Below, piece after piece: positions 63,401 to 64,000 of a stretch of 64,000 bases of DNA (positions within the stretch are counted from its first letter, which is position 1; each line of letters begins with the position of its first letter). The stretch is from Emticicia sp037153985 (GTDB taxonomy: Bacteria > Bacteroidota > Bacteroidia > Cytophagales > Spirosomataceae), in assembly GCF_037153985.1 (NCBI RefSeq), contig NZ_JBBAYI010000013.1, positions 1 through 64,000 of the forward strand, in the 5' to 3' direction. The notes below the pieces were generated by a model. That model was not told the origin of the DNA. It did not search any database and saw only the letters and a list, made by a program, of their open reading frames with translations. A program made the position numbers and the translations under genes.

Positions 63401-64000
63401 TTATATCAGACTTTTGCCTTTTTCGATGGCTCTTTCCAGACCGCCTAAATCACTTCCTCCAGCTGTTGCAAAATATGGCTGGCCACCGCCGCCACCTTTC
63501 ATTTCTTTGGCTAATTCTTTAACGATATTACCTGCATGAAGATTTTTCTCTTTCATTACCTCTTCGTCAATAATAACGGCTAACTGTGGTTTACCGCCTA
63601 TTTCAGCCCCCAATACTCCATAAAAATTACTTACCTGATTTCTTAATTCAAAGGCCAGTTGTTTCAGTGCATCAGCCGAAGGTACTGTTACTTTCGCAGT
63701 TAATACATGAATACCATTAATAGCTTCTACTTGTTCTATTAACTGTTTTTTCAATTCTTGCAGTTTTTCGTTTTCCAGCACTTCAACTTTTTTCTGAAGG
63801 GCCGATTTTTCAGCAATGAGATTTTCGATGGCTTTTAATAAATCGGCAGGATTTTTCAGTAAAGAAGCTATTTCGTCTTTTACTCTTAAATCTTCTTTTA
63901 TTTTCTCCATTGCTTTTTCCCCTGTCAACGCCTCAACCCTACGTACACCCGCAGCTACTGAACCTTCCGACACAAATTTAAAAAGACCAATTTGGCCCGT
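63401..64000 (-). CDS. alaS: Alanyl-tRNA synthetase, C-terminal part (cut by the window edge)
   Basis: About 199 codons of the 3' end. GQIGLFKFVSEGSVAAGVRR is the end of the editing domain, followed by a coiled-coil and the C-Ala (DHHA1-type) domain with GGGGGQPYFA and the normal end. The frame is open to base 64000, so the gene continues beyond the window. Confidence 0.95.
   Translation of the reverse strand, partial: TGQIGLFKFVSEGSVAAGVRRVEALTGEKAMEKIKEDLRVKDEIASLLKNPADLLKAIENLIAEKSALQKKVEVLENEKLQELKKQLIEQVEAINGIHVLTAKVTVPSADALKQLAFELRNQVSNFYGVLGAEIGGKPQLAVIIDEEVMKEKNLHAGNIVKELAKEMKGGGGGQPYFATAGGSDLGGLERAIEKGKSLI

Noticed and set aside
1793..64000. Functional link between tRNA-Ala at one end and alaS at the other
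   Set aside because: They are about 62 kb apart with unrelated genes between. The coincidence carries no evidence.

Overview
The window is bacterial chromosome from a member of the Bacteroidota, most likely order Cytophagales. Evidence: AT-rich DNA; promoters with the Bacteroidota -7 element TAnnTTTG; many SPII lipoproteins and large beta-barrel proteins with an N-terminal regulatory-like domain and plug; a CotH-family protein ending in a type IX secretion sorting domain; and lineage-typical forms of ThrA, ProS, MsrB, CoaX and the DUF1599/DoxX pair. I cannot name the genus.

Layout. (1) 1-1866: the edge of an integrated mobile element. A tRNA-Ala(GGC) gene on the minus strand is followed directly by a tyrosine recombinase gene, then by about 0.6 kb of non-coding DNA packed with heptamer repeats, inverted repeats and strong hairpins. 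The rest of the element lies left of the window. (2) 1.9-12.5 kb: a propeller metallopeptidase, an NlpC/P60 hydrolase, MsrB, RecN, SCO1 with a cytochrome c, and the tcdA-coaX-OMP-lptC cluster. (3) 13.5-19.4 kb: an ECF sigma factor, a membrane anti-sigma-like protein with a HEAT-like domain, a beta-barrel receptor-like protein and two DUF4097-type surface proteins, all on one strand. (4) 19.4-32.6 kb: MarC, a class V aminotransferase, the c-di-AMP synthase CdaA, a second large beta-barrel protein, a small conserved 57-residue protein, a molybdopterin oxidoreductase with its cytochrome b, PrfC, an isolated nuoC, PyrB and AroA. (5) 32.8-41 kb: secreted hydrolases (esterase, DUF5117-type metalloprotease, NUC1 nuclease, CotH), a GNAT acetyltransferase and a TatD-like hydrolase. 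(6) 41-53.5 kb: ThrA, an SdpR/SdpI-like pair, FolP, DUF1599, a DoxX-like redox protein, AroK, a FadL-like protein, a very low-complexity Tyr/Gly/Ser lipoprotein, ProS and a DUF1003 protein. (7) 53.6-64 kb: a complete heavy-metal RND efflux operon (TolC-adaptor-pump), an SlyD-like FKBP, a beta-solenoid lipoprotein, a VOC/DoxX/unknown trio, and the 3' end of alaS running off the right edge.

Most of the window is ordinary housekeeping and envelope chromosome, with genes separated by clear intrinsic terminators. No IS element, prophage structural gene, CRISPR array or rRNA is present. The places that best deserve a second look are the repeat-rich end of the integrated element (1-1866), the sigma/HEAT anti-sigma/barrel/DUF4097 block, the terminator-like hairpin in the thrA leader, and the low-complexity lipoprotein at 50-51.2 kb.
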